Shown here in pieces: positions 9,384 to 20,100 of a DNA stretch of 64,000 bases. The position numbers and the translations under genes were made by a program. The stretch's first letter is position 1; the number at the start of each line of letters is the position of its first letter. The notes beneath the pieces are model-generated. The model saw only the letters and a program-made list of their open reading frames with translations. It was not told the origin of the DNA and searched no databases. Origin of the DNA: Bin55 sp965205965 (GTDB lineage Bacteria; Pseudomonadota; Gammaproteobacteria; Pseudomonadales; Azotimanducaceae); assembly GCA_965205965.1 (NCBI GenBank), contig CBDBHT010000008.1, positions 620,001-684,000 of the forward strand. The letters are read 5' to 3'.

Positions 9384-9486
9384 CTGAATTGCCTTCAGCT
9401 TTCGATTGGGTCTAAATCCAGTTGGCGTTGCGGTTATCTATTCGAGTGCAATATTAATCAACCTCTGATGTTCCCTCTTCAGTGAC

Positions 9487-10227
9487 GTGTTGAAGTACCC
9501 ACAATTTCATGATGAAGTTCTACACGCGCTCGAGCGTATCGGAAATGCTCGTCTTGGCTTACATATCGCAAAAGAACGTCGCTCCGGTCTGATTTATTCA
9601 GGAGTTCGAGTACCGGTAAGGCGTAAACTCGTATCCCAAGGCTTTTCCTTTTCGAAGCTTGAGGAGCCCAATTTGTTGGAAGTTTGGGATGACTTATGGA
9701 TGCATTCGCCAAACGGCGACGTCATGTTCTGTGCACTCGATTACGTGCGCAATAAATCGCACAAAAATTCAGATTTTCAAGACTGGAAAACGTTAAAAAG
9801 ATGGATCGTTCGAGTTGAAAATTGGGCGCACTCAGACGACCTTTGCTCGATATTGTCTCGATACGTTGAATCGTATTTTGAGAAAGTACTGCCAGACCTT
9901 AAACGTTGGAATCGGTTTGATGCTCTTTGGACCAAACGAATTTCAATAGTGAGCCTGATCCACGTGGGGAAGAACGCTGTTTTTCTTGAGCCGGAAAAGA
10001 TGTTTCCGTTTCTAAGACGTTGTCTGCCAGACCATCGCGATTACATGCAGAAAGCTACGGGTTGGGTACTGCGAGAGTTGCATAACGTCTATCCTGTGGA
10101 AACGGAAGCTTTTGTACAAGAGAATCTACAACAGATAGGGCCGTCTGTTCTTACGCGAACCTTCGAGAAGCTTTCCAAGGCAGAACGCGATAAATGGAGA
10201 CAGCTACGGAAACAACTACTAGCCTAG
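9487..10227 (+). CDS. AlkD-like DNA alkylation repair protein
   Basis: The 246-residue helical protein has the HEAT-like repeat layout of the DNA alkylation repair family (PF08713): WDDLWMHSPNGDVMFCALDYV, LKRWIVRVENWAHSDDLCSIL and CLPDHRDYMQKATGWVLREL. The last matches the conserved segment before the final helices. AlkD-like enzymes excise N3- and N7-alkylpurines without base flipping. The likely start is GTG at 9487; the first downstream ATG would remove conserved helices. The stop codon abuts a MITE-3 fragment at 10228, so the very C-terminus may have been altered by that insertion. Confidence 0.75.
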   Translation: MLKYPQFHDEVLHALERIGNARLGLHIAKERRSGLIYSGVRVPVRRKLVSQGFSFSKLEEPNLLEVWDDLWMHSPNGDVMFCALDYVRNKSHKNSDFQDWKTLKRWIVRVENWAHSDDLCSILSRYVESYFEKVLPDLKRWNRFDALWTKRISIVSLIHVGKNAVFLEPEKMFPFLRRCLPDHRDYMQKATGWVLRELHNVYPVETEAFVQENLQQIGPSVLTRTFEKLSKAERDKWRQLRKQLLA

Positions 10228-10305
10228 CAGCAATTCCCCGTACGATCTAAACTCCGCTATTCGTCTGGACTTTCCGGACTGGATTTCGCGACCAATGGGA
10301 GCAGA
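10228..10305 (+). repeat. MITE-3 fragment
   Basis: It starts CAGCAATTCCCCGTA and matches the first ~78 bases of the full-length element at 37518-37726, including the stretch CTGGACTTTCCGGA. The other end is missing. It begins at the base directly after the TAG of the preceding gene. Confidence 0.6.
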
Positions 10306-10922
10306 AAGTTAGTCTTTAAGGCTCAAAGCTAGGTTAATCTACAGTTTATGTGAAGTACGAGGTATCTAAGGAAAGATCCAACCGCAACCACCTTGGTTAA
10401 CCGGTCGGCAGCAATAGTGGCGAAGACCCCAGCTATTCTGATCATGACGGACTGCTCCGCAATGACGGTAATACGGACAGACCCACTCATTCTCAACGTG
10501 ATGGTTGTAAGTTGTCAGTACCATTCGCGCAACCTCCTGGTGGCAACACTTCCTTGCCAGACGCTCTACCTCCAGCCACTGTGCAATGGTCAGACGCTGG
10601 CACAACAAATCCGTGAATTGCTTGAATTCCCTATCGGTTTACCGATGTTCTTTCAATAGTTTCGTCTCCCTCTCTACATGGGGTACTTGTAGAAATTTTG
10701 AGCCTTTAATAAAAATTGATACTTAATGAGAATTGAGCCTTATGATTAGTAAGGTGAGGGCTGCTAACTGTTGGCCCCGCTGAAATAATGATTATGGTAT
10801 TTTATGCTTGGATTGCGTCAGGAAAGGACGGAGTGTTAACCGGACAATCGTGCTGTATCAAAGGTCTGGAAATGTTCAATCCATCGTTATCGAAATTTCA
10901 GGTCAATGCGTAAGGAGCTGAG
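10306..10922. other. Intergenic region with IS1595-like relic and S8 gene leader
   Basis: Apart from the transposase relic at 10366-10608, about 310 bases (10609-10922) precede the protease gene with no frame of note. An AAGGAG ribosome site at 10912-10917 serves the protease gene. Confidence 0.4.
10366..10608 (-). pseudogene. IS1595-like transposase N-terminus, remnant
   Basis: The minus-strand frame reads MLCQRLTIAQWLEVERLA and then a zinc-ribbon-like stretch CPYYRHCGAVRHDQNSWGLRH followed by a Cys pair. This is the arrangement at the N-terminus of IS1595-type (and some ISL3) transposases. One zinc-ligand Cys appears replaced by Tyr. No catalytic domain follows, so it is a relic. The family assignment is tentative. 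Confidence 0.4.
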
Positions 10923-10928
10923 TTGATT

Positions 10929-13900
10929 ATGTTATTTTCTATGTTAGATCATGTTAGGCGATTTCCACAAGCTGCGCTGGGAGGTGCTTTGGCACTGTGT
11001 CTGTGTGTAATATCGGCGGGCCTGTATCTGTATGGGGCGTCAGAACATACATCGGTACATGGTGTAGATTCTGTTTTTGACGCTAGCGATTTGCAAACAA
11101 AGGTATTGCAGAGGGCTATTGAGAGGAATGCGTTGGAGAGTCAGGGGCAGGTTGCCACGGCGGTGCGATCGGTGGGTGCGCCGATTGAGATTGCGCCAGA
11201 CGTTGCAGAGCATGATGCAGTTAAGGAGCGTACGGCACCGGACGGGTATTCTTTTGTAGCTTCCGCTGATGCGATGAGCAAAGGTCGTCTGCGGGCAGGC
11301 GAGCACAAGCCGCTGGTTGAGGCGGGCAGCCGGAACAGGGATTGGCTTGGCACTCCGGGCTCGGTATACAAGGTAACGAGATTGGCGGAGGAAGCGCAGC
11401 GAGACTGGGCGTTTGGCTGGATCGAGCTAAGTGGCCATACACGACTGGCGGAGGTGGAGGTGCAGCTGGAGGAGAAGCAGGTGGCCGTGCTGGGATCTTC
11501 GGGGAATCTGGTACGAGCGCGTCTGCCGGCAGATGTTGGCACGCTGAACGAAATTGTGGATTTGCCGGGGATTGAGGGTCTCGGGGCCCTTCCCAGCGAT
11601 CGCAAGATTGACGAGGGTCTTGCTGCCGATACTACTCAGTATTCGATGCAGGATCAGGTTCCGGTGTTTATTACGTTGATGTCGGACGATGAAGACGGTC
11701 AATGGCGCACAGCCCTGGAGGCCATGGGCGCGGAGGTTGGCCGGTTTGACCGCACTATCCGTGCCTATTCAGCCAATGTTTTCTATGGCGACGTGGAGGC
11801 GATAGCTGCGGCTGATTTTGTGCTGTCGATCGAGCAGGAGCGGTTGATTGAGCCGTTGCTGGCATCTGCGGTGTCGGTGATGGGTGCAGATGCCGTGCGT
11901 ATCTACAGTGGTGAGCAAGGGTTGTTCAGCGGTATTACGGGTGCCAGCGTTCCGGTAGGCGTGCTGGATACCGGGCTGAACATTCGTCATGGAGATATTT
12001 TCACCCATCGATCCAGCGTATGCGGTGCAAATTTAGCAACGCGCAAGCAGGGTGTTGGAGATGCGGACCTGTGGTATGACACTCGTTTGCACGGGACGCA
12101 CGTTACGGGGATCATGGCTGGCAACGGATACGCTGAGGCGCAAAATGCGGGGGTAGCTCCGGGCGTGCGTCACATTCGTTTTGGAAAGGTGTTTGGTGTC
12201 AACGGCGGTGCCACGACCCAGGACCTCATAGAGGGTTTAGATTATATGGCGGAGGCTTCGAGCTGCATTCAGAACGGCCAGGAGTCAGCGGCGGTCAAGC
12301 CGCTGGTGGTAAATATGAGCTTAGGAACGCTTGGTGGTACTACGCCCCGCGGACTCGGCGTAATAGAGCGGAAGTTGGATTCCTTGGTCTGGAACGCCAG
12401 CCAACTTCAGGTTGTTTCGGCTGCCAACTCCGGCGAACAAGGTATCAATGTACTTTCCACGGCCAAGAACGTTCTTTCGATAGGGTCTAGTAAGGATGAC
12501 GGGTCGATAGCATCCTATAGCAGTCATGGTCGGGGGCTCGCCAGTAGTGCTCATGGAAGACTCAAGCCTAACGTGACAACGGTGGGCACGTACGTTGATT
12601 CGGCATTAGGTCGAGGGAGCAAGGATCAGTATATTGCTCTGAGTGGCACCAGCATGTCGTCGCCGGCGATGGGAGGTATAGCAGCTTTAATGATGGACGC
12701 CGCCCCCGATTTACAGAACAATCCAGCGATGCTGCGGGCTTATCTGATGGCCAGTGCCATTCGGCCCGACGTATGGTTGGACAACCCAGCATGGTTTCCT
12801 CTGAACAACACCAACGATATTGGGGTTATCCAGGAAGAGTACGGCATGGGTTCCGTGTCGGCGCGGATCGGGGTTTTGAACCGGGATAGCGAGGATGGGT
12901 GGACTACAGGGCATTCATCGGTGGTGCTCATGGACGGCGAGTACGGCTATGTGGACGTCACCGTGCCGGAAGGAGCGGAGCGTCTGGACGTGGTGATGAC
13001 GTGGGACGAGCCGCCAGCGGAGAACGTTGGGGACATCGTATTAAACGATTTGGATCTATGGGTTGACGAGGCTGCGGATTGCGAGGCTGCGGCCTGCGGC
13101 GAACATAGTTCGGCTTCGGCCACCGACAACGTGGAGTGGGTGATCGTTCGAAATCCTCAGGCGGGCGTCTATCGGGTGAAAGCGGTAGGCGGATCGGTTT
13201 ATACGGACGAGGCGCGGGTCGGTCTGGCGTGGCAGATTATCCGAGGTCCGTCAGATCCTACGGTTAATCTGGCGGTGGACAAGACGGTACTGGAGGGACG
13301 AGGCACTCATGAGGTGGTTGCGACGTTGACGGTGGACGGATACATTGCCACGGGCGTGGACCTGCACGTGCATTGTCGCGCTTCGGATGGTCGTTCGATC
13401 TGCAACGGCCTGGATTACGATGCGACGGAGACGGATCCGAATCCCAGCCCGCCGTGGTACCGCAATGCGCTCGTAAGCAGGAAAGATAGCACGCTGGTCA
13501 GCAGTTCCAGCAGGACAATTTACCTGGGCGAGTTGGCGGCGGGCGAAACACAGGAAGTGAAGTTGTACGTCTATTACGCAGGAGACGATGACAATGCGCG
13601 GCTTACGCTGACTGCCAGTGCGTGGAATGCCCGTGCTGGAGGTACGGCTTCGGTTCTGCTGCGCCGCTCGGGATCCGATGCCCCGATGCCACCGGAACTG
13701 GAGGTTCCGTCGAACGATAGTTTTTTGACGGCCAAGGTTCTGGAAGGTACGGCGGGTTCGGAACACATCAATTTGGTTCTCGCGACGTCGGAAGCAGGCG
13801 AGTCCGAAATGATGAATCCTGATAGGGCAAACTACGATCCGTGGCGGCCTCGAGGATCCCTGTGGTACGTCTGGACTCCGTCCGAAACGAGATTAATAGT

Positions 13901-15083
13901 GTTTCAAATCGAGCAACCAACAGGCCTGGAAGATCCGCCGCAAACTATCATTGATGCGTTCCGAGAAACCGGGGACGGGAGTCATCGCTCGCTGGCCCGC
14001 TTGCAATCGGTTGTTTTCAACAACAGGAGCAAGCTGTCCTTCAAAGCCCAAAAGAACGAGACGTACTATCTGCGCGTGGGAGATTACGGCTCATCCGTTC
14101 CAGTGACCATGACGTGGGATAAGCTGGAACGTCCAGTCAACGACGGATGGCAGCACGCTACCGTCCTGGAGGGCAACGATGGCCGCATCGCGGGAAATAA
14201 CAGCGGGGCGACTTTGGAATACAACGAATGGCCTTGGGGCATCACGGCAACGGTATGGTACCGCTGGACGGTACCATCGGGCGGTGCGTGGTCGTTTGAT
14301 GCTGTAAGAAGTGGCTCGGAGGACCAAACTGATCACCACATCCTGGTGTACACGGGTGAGGATGTCTCGTCGCTTCGTACGGTCAGTGATTTTAGGAACA
14401 TTGAGGACTCATCTCGATTTCCTGCGGTGGTTCAGGTTGCTCAGGGACGGACGTATCATATATCCGTCGGCTCCCCGCTTGCTGAATTCGGTATTGATTC
14501 GGGCGCATTTGATTTGATCTGGGAAGCGGTGGATTTGGAAAACTTGGAAGACGAGAGCGGGGTCACCAACGACAATCACGGCGATGCGGTGTCCCTTGGC
14601 GACGCTATTACGGGTTCCCAGACCATTCATCGCGATTCCGAGGTTCCGCCTCCTATTTTGACGGTTGAGCCTGATGAGCCGGAGGAAGCGGGTGTATTTA
14701 CCAGATGGTATCGCTGGACGGCACCCGAGACAAGACGGTTTACGTGGCTGATACAGGACCCGCGATCTGGGAACAACGCGGGTGGTTCGCATTACCGCGT
14801 GACGATCTTCGCGGGGGATTCGCTTGACGATCTGGACTTTGTGGGATCTACGGCTACTACAACCAATGAAAATGATTTGATTGAGTTTGTCGTTCCGATG
14901 GTGGAGGGTGAGCACTACATGGTTGCCGTCGGATTCCCGCCCCGCGACGTCGAAGTTAGACCGGGTGATGGCTTTGGACGCTATGAGGACGTTTTGAGGT
15001 GGGGTCCTACACCGGAGAACGACGACTTTGACGACGCCATTGCGCTGAATGGTGCAGAACGGCAACGTGACGTTCAGCACTAG
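10929..15083 (+). CDS. Giant S8 subtilisin-like protease, N-terminal part (frameshift at ~15050)
   Basis: An exported or membrane-anchored protein with an N-terminal hydrophobic segment (AALGGALALCLCVISAGLYL). The S8 catalytic triad is complete: Asp in VGVLDTG (about residue 347), His in HGTHVTGIMAG (about 388) and Ser in SGTSMSSPAMGG (about 575). After it come a beta-rich domain (LDVVMTWDEPP, NDLDLWVD) and at least three repeats of a PPC-like beta-sandwich, each with a VWYRWT-type motif and a DDxFxxA-type start. TTG at 10923 or ATG at 10929 is the start; AAGGAG lies at 10912. The frame stops in the middle of a fourth beta-sandwich, and the next frame continues it, so the natural product was probably ~1970 residues. 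Confidence 0.85.
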   Translation: MLFSMLDHVRRFPQAALGGALALCLCVISAGLYLYGASEHTSVHGVDSVFDASDLQTKVLQRAIERNALESQGQVATAVRSVGAPIEIAPDVAEHDAVKERTAPDGYSFVASADAMSKGRLRAGEHKPLVEAGSRNRDWLGTPGSVYKVTRLAEEAQRDWAFGWIELSGHTRLAEVEVQLEEKQVAVLGSSGNLVRARLPADVGTLNEIVDLPGIEGLGALPSDRKIDEGLAADTTQYSMQDQVPVFITLMSDDEDGQWRTALEAMGAEVGRFDRTIRAYSANVFYGDVEAIAAADFVLSIEQERLIEPLLASAVSVMGADAVRIYSGEQGLFSGITGASVPVGVLDTGLNIRHGDIFTHRSSVCGANLATRKQGVGDADLWYDTRLHGTHVTGIMAGNGYAEAQNAGVAPGVRHIRFGKVFGVNGGATTQDLIEGLDYMAEASSCIQNGQESAAVKPLVVNMSLGTLGGTTPRGLGVIERKLDSLVWNASQLQVVSAANSGEQGINVLSTAKNVLSIGSSKDDGSIASYSSHGRGLASSAHGRLKPNVTTVGTYVDSALGRGSKDQYIALSGTSMSSPAMGGIAALMMDAAPDLQNNPAMLRAYLMASAIRPDVWLDNPAWFPLNNTNDIGVIQEEYGMGSVSARIGVLNRDSEDGWTTGHSSVVLMDGEYGYVDVTVPEGAERLDVVMTWDEPPAENVGDIVLNDLDLWVDEAADCEAAACGEHSSASATDNVEWVIVRNPQAGVYRVKAVGGSVYTDEARVGLAWQIIRGPSDPTVNLAVDKTVLEGRGTHEVVATLTVDGYIATGVDLHVHCRASDGRSICNGLDYDATETDPNPSPPWYRNALVSRKDSTLVSSSSRTIYLGELAAGETQEVKLYVYYAGDDDNARLTLTASAWNARAGGTASVLLRRSGSDAPMPPELEVPSNDSFLTAKVLEGTAGSEHINLVLATSEAGESEMMNPDRANYDPWRPRGSLWYVWTPSETRLIVFQIEQPTGLEDPPQTIIDAFRETGDGSHRSLARLQSVVFNNRSKLSFKAQKNETYYLRVGDYGSSVPVTMTWDKLERPVNDGWQHATVLEGNDGRIAGNNSGATLEYNEWPWGITATVWYRWTVPSGGAWSFDAVRSGSEDQTDHHILVYTGEDVSSLRTVSDFRNIEDSSRFPAVVQVAQGRTYHISVGSPLAEFGIDSGAFDLIWEAVDLENLEDESGVTNDNHGDAVSLGDAITGSQTIHRDSEVPPPILTVEPDEPEEAGVFTRWYRWTAPETRRFTWLIQDPRSGNNAGGSHYRVTIFAGDSLDDLDFVGSTATTTNENDLIEFVVPMVEGEHYMVAVGFPPRDVEVRPGDGFGRYEDVLRWGPTPENDDFDDAIALNGAERQRDVQH

Positions 15084-16857
15084 CTGGTCCACGCGTGACG
15101 CCGGCGAGCAAGCCACAGCTGCGGCTTCTGGTACTACTTCGGATTCGATCTGGTACACGTACGAGACGAATGAATCGGGATGGTACGAATTCTTCATTCC
15201 TGAAATTGATCAGCGTTATACAAGATTGGCCGTCTATCAGGCCGTGGGGGAAGGGGGATTGAATTCCTTGCAAACGGTGGTGGTGTCCTATGCTAATTTT
15301 GGACACGGCGATCAGCAGATACATGTAAAATTTCACGCAGAAGCGGGTTCTGAATATATTCTGCGCATATCGCACGGGAACAATTCCCGTGCACTTAGTG
15401 ATGATGAATATGGGCTCCATTGGCGGGAAACCGAAGCCCCCGTATGGATCAGGTATCTCGGTTACGTGCCCAATAGCGGCATGGACATGCAAGGTTTTCC
15501 CGTGTCGTTTTCAAGTATTGTCGACATGTCGTTCAACACCAGAGGCAATGCCCTGTACGTGGCGACCGACCATGCGATGGTTGTGTATAAGCGCGACATC
15601 AAGACGGGTGCATTGACGCTGGCTGGTTCGCACAACATTGATTCACCGCAGCATTTTCTGGAATGGGACGCTCATCGGACGCGCCTCCTGACTTATTGCA
15701 CCGAATGGCAGGAGATGGTGCCGGAAGATTACGCCAATTTGCGGCTGACGGCGGGCAGGGAATTTTCGGCGGGAACGGAAAGGGACAATTGTTCAGGAAC
15801 GATTGATGTGCTGATTGATGCTTCTGACCCCGACGAGCAGCTGTTGCACCGCGTCCACCGGAAAGGTGTGGACCTCTTCAGCCTTAAAGGGACGATGGGT
15901 GATCTCAGGCATCTGGAATCTTTTGTTTCCGGAGATCTGATATTGGTTGATGCGGCCTTGTCACCCCGGAGCGGATACCTTTATGGAGCCAATCTGGATT
16001 CGCTGGTTATACTCAAGAGGGATCCGGAAACCTCGGAGTTTACTCTGATAGATACCGGCAATAATCTGAACCACCTGCATGCGCTTTCCATGAGCGATGA
16101 CGGCAAATATTTGTTTGCGTTAGAGAATAGCAATAGACCGCATACCATCAAGGTCTTTGATCTGACGAACCCGGAAGCACCAGCGTTGGCGGCAGAATTA
16201 ATCGATGTTGGACCCGGTTCCATCCGGTTTGGCGAGTGCAAAGTTTCAGATTTTAGGAATGGGAGATATGCCGCCGCATTTTTCTGCAATTCGGGCCATT
16301 TTGCAATGGAATACCGTCCCGGAACGGACGATGAGCCGGGATCTATTGAAATAACGGATATAGCTAGATCAGGTACCCGTACTCGGTACGATGACCTGTC
16401 ACCTATAGCAGCTGTTGCGAAAGTCGTGGAGTCTAGTCCTGATGGAGGTCATATTTATATGGCATCAAGCAATACGACAAGGCCTGGCATTCACGTATTC
16501 GAGCGGATGGGCAATACGATCGAAGTGCCTGAGGAGGTAGACGAAACGACGCGCTTCCGGCTTGATCTGTTCGAGGTAGGGTTTGACACTGTTCAATTTG
16601 GTGCCTTTTATGCCTCGGGTGGGGACTGCGTTTACTTCAAAAAAGCCACGCTTGATAACGTGAGTTATTCGATCGTTCGCTCCTGGTGGCAGGAACGGAG
16701 AAACCAGGACGCTCCATGGGAGGATATCGCAGGAACGAAAATCGAAGAGAAGTTGTGCTCGTATCGACCTGCCGACGGTGCTGAATATCGACTAGCCGCC
16801 GACATAGCCGTCGATTCGATAACGGGAAGATACGCCAGCAACGTTCTTGATCTGTAG
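15049..16857 (+). CDS. C-terminal part of the S8 protease gene, +1 frame, with propeller-like domain
   Basis: The frame overlaps the end of the previous one and continues its fourth beta-sandwich (NGNVTFSTSWSTRD, DSIWYTYETNESGWYEF). It then runs into ~350 residues of repeated beta-propeller-like blades (MSFNTRGNALYVATDHAMVV, ALSPRSGYLYGANLDSLVIL, ALSMSDDGKYLFALENS, VESSPDGGHIYMASS). No ribosome site or plausible independent start precedes 15049, so it is read here as the severed 3' part of one gene. Removing one base near 15050 (GGTGCAGAAC to GGTCAGAAC) would give ALNGQNGNVT. A sequencing error is possible. Confidence 0.75.
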   Translation: MVQNGNVTFSTSWSTRDAGEQATAAASGTTSDSIWYTYETNESGWYEFFIPEIDQRYTRLAVYQAVGEGGLNSLQTVVVSYANFGHGDQQIHVKFHAEAGSEYILRISHGNNSRALSDDEYGLHWRETEAPVWIRYLGYVPNSGMDMQGFPVSFSSIVDMSFNTRGNALYVATDHAMVVYKRDIKTGALTLAGSHNIDSPQHFLEWDAHRTRLLTYCTEWQEMVPEDYANLRLTAGREFSAGTERDNCSGTIDVLIDASDPDEQLLHRVHRKGVDLFSLKGTMGDLRHLESFVSGDLILVDAALSPRSGYLYGANLDSLVILKRDPETSEFTLIDTGNNLNHLHALSMSDDGKYLFALENSNRPHTIKVFDLTNPEAPALAAELIDVGPGSIRFGECKVSDFRNGRYAAAFFCNSGHFAMEYRPGTDDEPGSIEITDIARSGTRTRYDDLSPIAAVAKVVESSPDGGHIYMASSNTTRPGIHVFERMGNTIEVPEEVDETTRFRLDLFEVGFDTVQFGAFYASGGDCVYFKKATLDNVSYSIVRSWWQERRNQDAPWEDIAGTKIEEKLCSYRPADGAEYRLAADIAVDSITGRYASNVLDL

Positions 16858-16881
16858 GAATCGAGTGTAGCACCAGACGCA

Positions 16882-16914
16882 ATGCCGCTAATGCAAGTCG
16901 AGCGTTAGCGGCAT
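16882..16914 (+). terminator. Hairpin after the S8 protease gene
   Basis: ATGCCGCTAA and its perfect inverse TTAGCGGCAT form a 10-bp stem with a 13-base loop, 25 bases after the stop codon. There is no clear U-tract, so it may be a terminator or an RNA-stabilising hairpin. Confidence 0.5.
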
Positions 16915-16928
16915 GCGGAGGCTTTAAC

Positions 16929-17012
16929 TGGACACCTCCATTTACTGCTGTTTTGACGAATCATGCCCGATATAAGTGTATGAATTTTCAATGGTATAGG
17001 AATTGCCTACCT
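16929..17012 (+). repeat. MITE-2 copy A (right end truncated)
   Basis: It starts TGGACACCTCCATTTA and continues with the family core (CTGTTTTGACGAATCATGCC). It matches the complete copy at 50562-50674 up to the stretch GCCTACCT, then diverges. It starts 72 bases after the S8 gene stop. Confidence 0.7.
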
Positions 17013-17019
17013 GTAGTGG

Positions 17020-17183
17020 CTATGGCACAACCAGTGGTGGTAACCGACGCACTATTTCCATCGTCTCCATGGATACCCGAATGATCCGTCTCAGCAGTTC
17101 CAGTGGGTAGGCAGGATCATTCATGGTTTCGATCGCGAATTGGTTGGCATCGTTGACGATACCGCTGTCTTTGTCAGTCCTGA
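17020..17183 (-). pseudogene. Out-of-frame C-terminal tail of the Type ISP enzyme
   Basis: This stretch encodes TDKDSGIVNDANQFAIETMN, followed by PLELLRRIIRVSMETMEIV. It has the look of the normal end of Type ISP and related helicase-methylase proteins. It is offset from the main frame by two bases, exactly what an 8-bp insertion produces. In the current sequence it would not be translated as part of the enzyme, leaving a ~20-residue aberrant tail instead of ~50 native residues. Confidence 0.75.
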
Positions 17184-20100
17184 AGTCCTGACTCCCGAGC
17201 GTTCCATGACCCACTGGACTGCAGGTTTTCCGTTGACGACATAATCATAGGCCTCAAGCGGAATATCGCTGACTGTGATGTAGGGATTGTAGATGATGGT
17301 GGTTTGGTCTTTGAGCTTGCTGGTGCCGCCAAACTTCATTTTTGTGACGCGGTACAGACGTTCTGGGTTGATGTCGGTTGGTTGCTTTTGGGAGTAATGA
17401 ACGGTGACGGGCCAGGGTGCCAGATCATCATATTGCAGGTGCAAGCGGGTTAGTGCACGGCCAGCATCACGGAAGTCACAGAAGTCGTTCCAGGTTGACA
17501 CGGCGGGCACCCGCGGAAGTTGCTTCATCAGATTGTTACGGTATTTCTCGCGGTAGTCAGGTGAATGCAGCAACCCGTAAATATAATAGAACAGGTCGTC
17601 CTTTCTGAGTGTCTCACCGGGATACGCTGCCTGAAAGAGTTGCAGGGCGGTATTGGTAATGCCATCACGAACCTGGTACTCTTCGTTTACGATGTCCTTT
17701 GACAGCAAGGCATGTGGACCGGCTTTTGTGTACAGATTGAGTGGGAAGCATTGGCCTTTATCCAATGTATCAAGATTGGGGATCTTATCCACCATAAGGG
17801 CTGAAAACCCGGTCCTGGCACCGCGGCCTGTTGCACAAATCACCCGGTTCTCTGCCGTGGCATTTGGGAATATCTGCGGCATTTGATAGACCCTTTCATT
17901 CAATCTACGTCCGTAATACATCCATCGCTTGGAAAAGGGACGATAATCTGAAATCAAGGTCTCTCCAGCAGTAAAAAACAAGTCTTTATTTTGGGCAACA
18001 TCTTGTTTTAACGCATGTGTCCAACTGATCCTAGTAGAGTCATTATTAACAAACTTCCCTATATCAATATGGTTGTTATCCGCAATTTGTTGATATCTTT
18101 CCCGTTCAGCGTTATAGCAATTGATCATGGAGTGGATATTGTGTCCCAACACCTTCCTGGATGCGTTGTAACACCAGGCATCACGGCCGGTTGCTACCCC
18201 TAAAGAGAAATTGTCAAAAATCTTAACTGGCGATATGCCTTTCTTGTCACCCAGCGCAATAAACTTGTTGAATTCTGGGTTTTCCTGATTCAGCCAATCA
18301 TGGTTTACATCAGGGGTAATTTTGCGCCATCCGTCTTTTTCAGTGATCCCGCCAACGCTATGAAATTCATTGATGATCCTGAGTTTGTCTTCGCGGTTTA
18401 GACTGTCGCCGATATCATGAAAATAAATCTGGCCATGTTGTGTTGCTTCCGGATTCTTAACGAAAAACGCAATTGAAATACCAGTCATACTAGCCGACCC
18501 AAATATATTTCCTCCCTCTTTTGCCGCACCCCCTGAAAGCATGTTTTTCCTGATATCACCGCGTAGGTGAAACACATATAGATTGGTGAATTCCTCTGCC
18601 AGACACTGTCTCAACCCGTCAGCAAAGGAGCGTTCAATCCATGCACTGCCAGACACATATGCCATTACACCAGCATCACCCAGCCGGTCCGAACCCCAGC
18701 GAATAGCTCGGATATAGCTGTCATACAGGTTCCTTTTCAGTGTTGCTCCAGAATATCTCGCGTATGTTTCTTCAATGCGCTTATCCAACGAGGGGTACGC
18801 TACATTCTGAGCGTCGTCATTTTCGCTGCGCTGCCCAGCTGAATAAGGTGGATTCGCCATAATCACCCGAATGTCCCGCAACGCTTTCTGCCGCTTACGT
18901 CGCTTGGAGTTGACCGGCAACAGCGTATCCAGTAAGTCTTCCGACTCGTACATCTGAAAAGTATCCGTCAGGCAAATGCCCTCAAAGCGCATATATTCAC
19001 CTTTCGTCAGGCTGTGATAGACCGCTTCGATATTGATAGCGGCAATGTAGTATGCCAACAGCACGATCTCGTTGGCATGAATCTCATGCCGGTATTTATG
19101 TGACATCTCTTCGGGCTTGATCAGGCCGCTTTGCAGCAAGCGGGTGATAAAGGTACCTGTGCCGGCGAATGGGTCGACGATATGTACACCTTGTGACCCC
19201 AAGGTCTGGCCGAACTCCTGACGCAGCAGGTCGTTGACCGAGTGAATAATGAAGTCCACCACTTCTACCGGTGTATACACAATACCCAGCCGTTCGGTCA
19301 TGCGCGGGAAGGCATTCCTGAAGAACTTGTCATACAGTTCCACCACAATGCGCTGCTTGCCCTCAATATTGTCAATACCGGAGGCTCGCATCCGGACACT
19401 ATCGTAAAACTGTTCCAGGGTTTCGGCCTCCGTCTCGAGGTGATGTTCCTGCAGCCCATCAAGGACCCCCTGCATGGCTATCGAGACCGGGTTGCGGCTG
19501 ACAAATTCAGCCCCTTCAAACAGTGCCTCAAACACTGGACGGGTTATCAGGTGCTGCGCCAGCATCTCAATCACTTCTTCATCGGTGATGCTGTCATTCA
19601 GGTCATCACGCAATTCTTCAGCAAAGGCTTGGAACGCGGCCGCCTCGGTAGTGTTCTCGGGGTTTTGCACAATGGTGCTGATGCGCGTGATGTGGGTTCG
19701 GGCAATGTTTGCAATGTCCGTAGCCCATTCATCCCAATACAACCGGTTACCGCATTTCTGTACCACCTTGGCGTAGATAGCGCGCTCAACTTCGCCAACA
19801 TGCAGTGCCAGTTCGATCTGTGGTGTAGGGGCGGGAAATCCAGACTCCTCAGGCCGGCCAATGGTCGATTTGCCGGACCCGGGCCTTGGTTTGGGCTTTG
19901 CCTCGCGCCTCGTTACTTGCTCGGTCACGGCTATGACTTCCATTTTGCCGCCATCATGACCTGACAGATCCAGCTTGTTGATCATTGCGTCGAAATGATC
20001 GTCGTGCGACCGCAGGGCCTGTAGTACCTGCCATACTACCTTGTAAGTCTTGTTATCGTTGAGTGCCGTACGGGCATCTATCCCCGCCGGAATCACCACC

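Noticed and set aside
14409..15492. Minus-strand frames of 262 and 161 codons opposite the S8 protease gene
   Set aside because: Shadows of the beta-sandwich repeat coding strand; composition is Arg/Ser-rich and without motifs.
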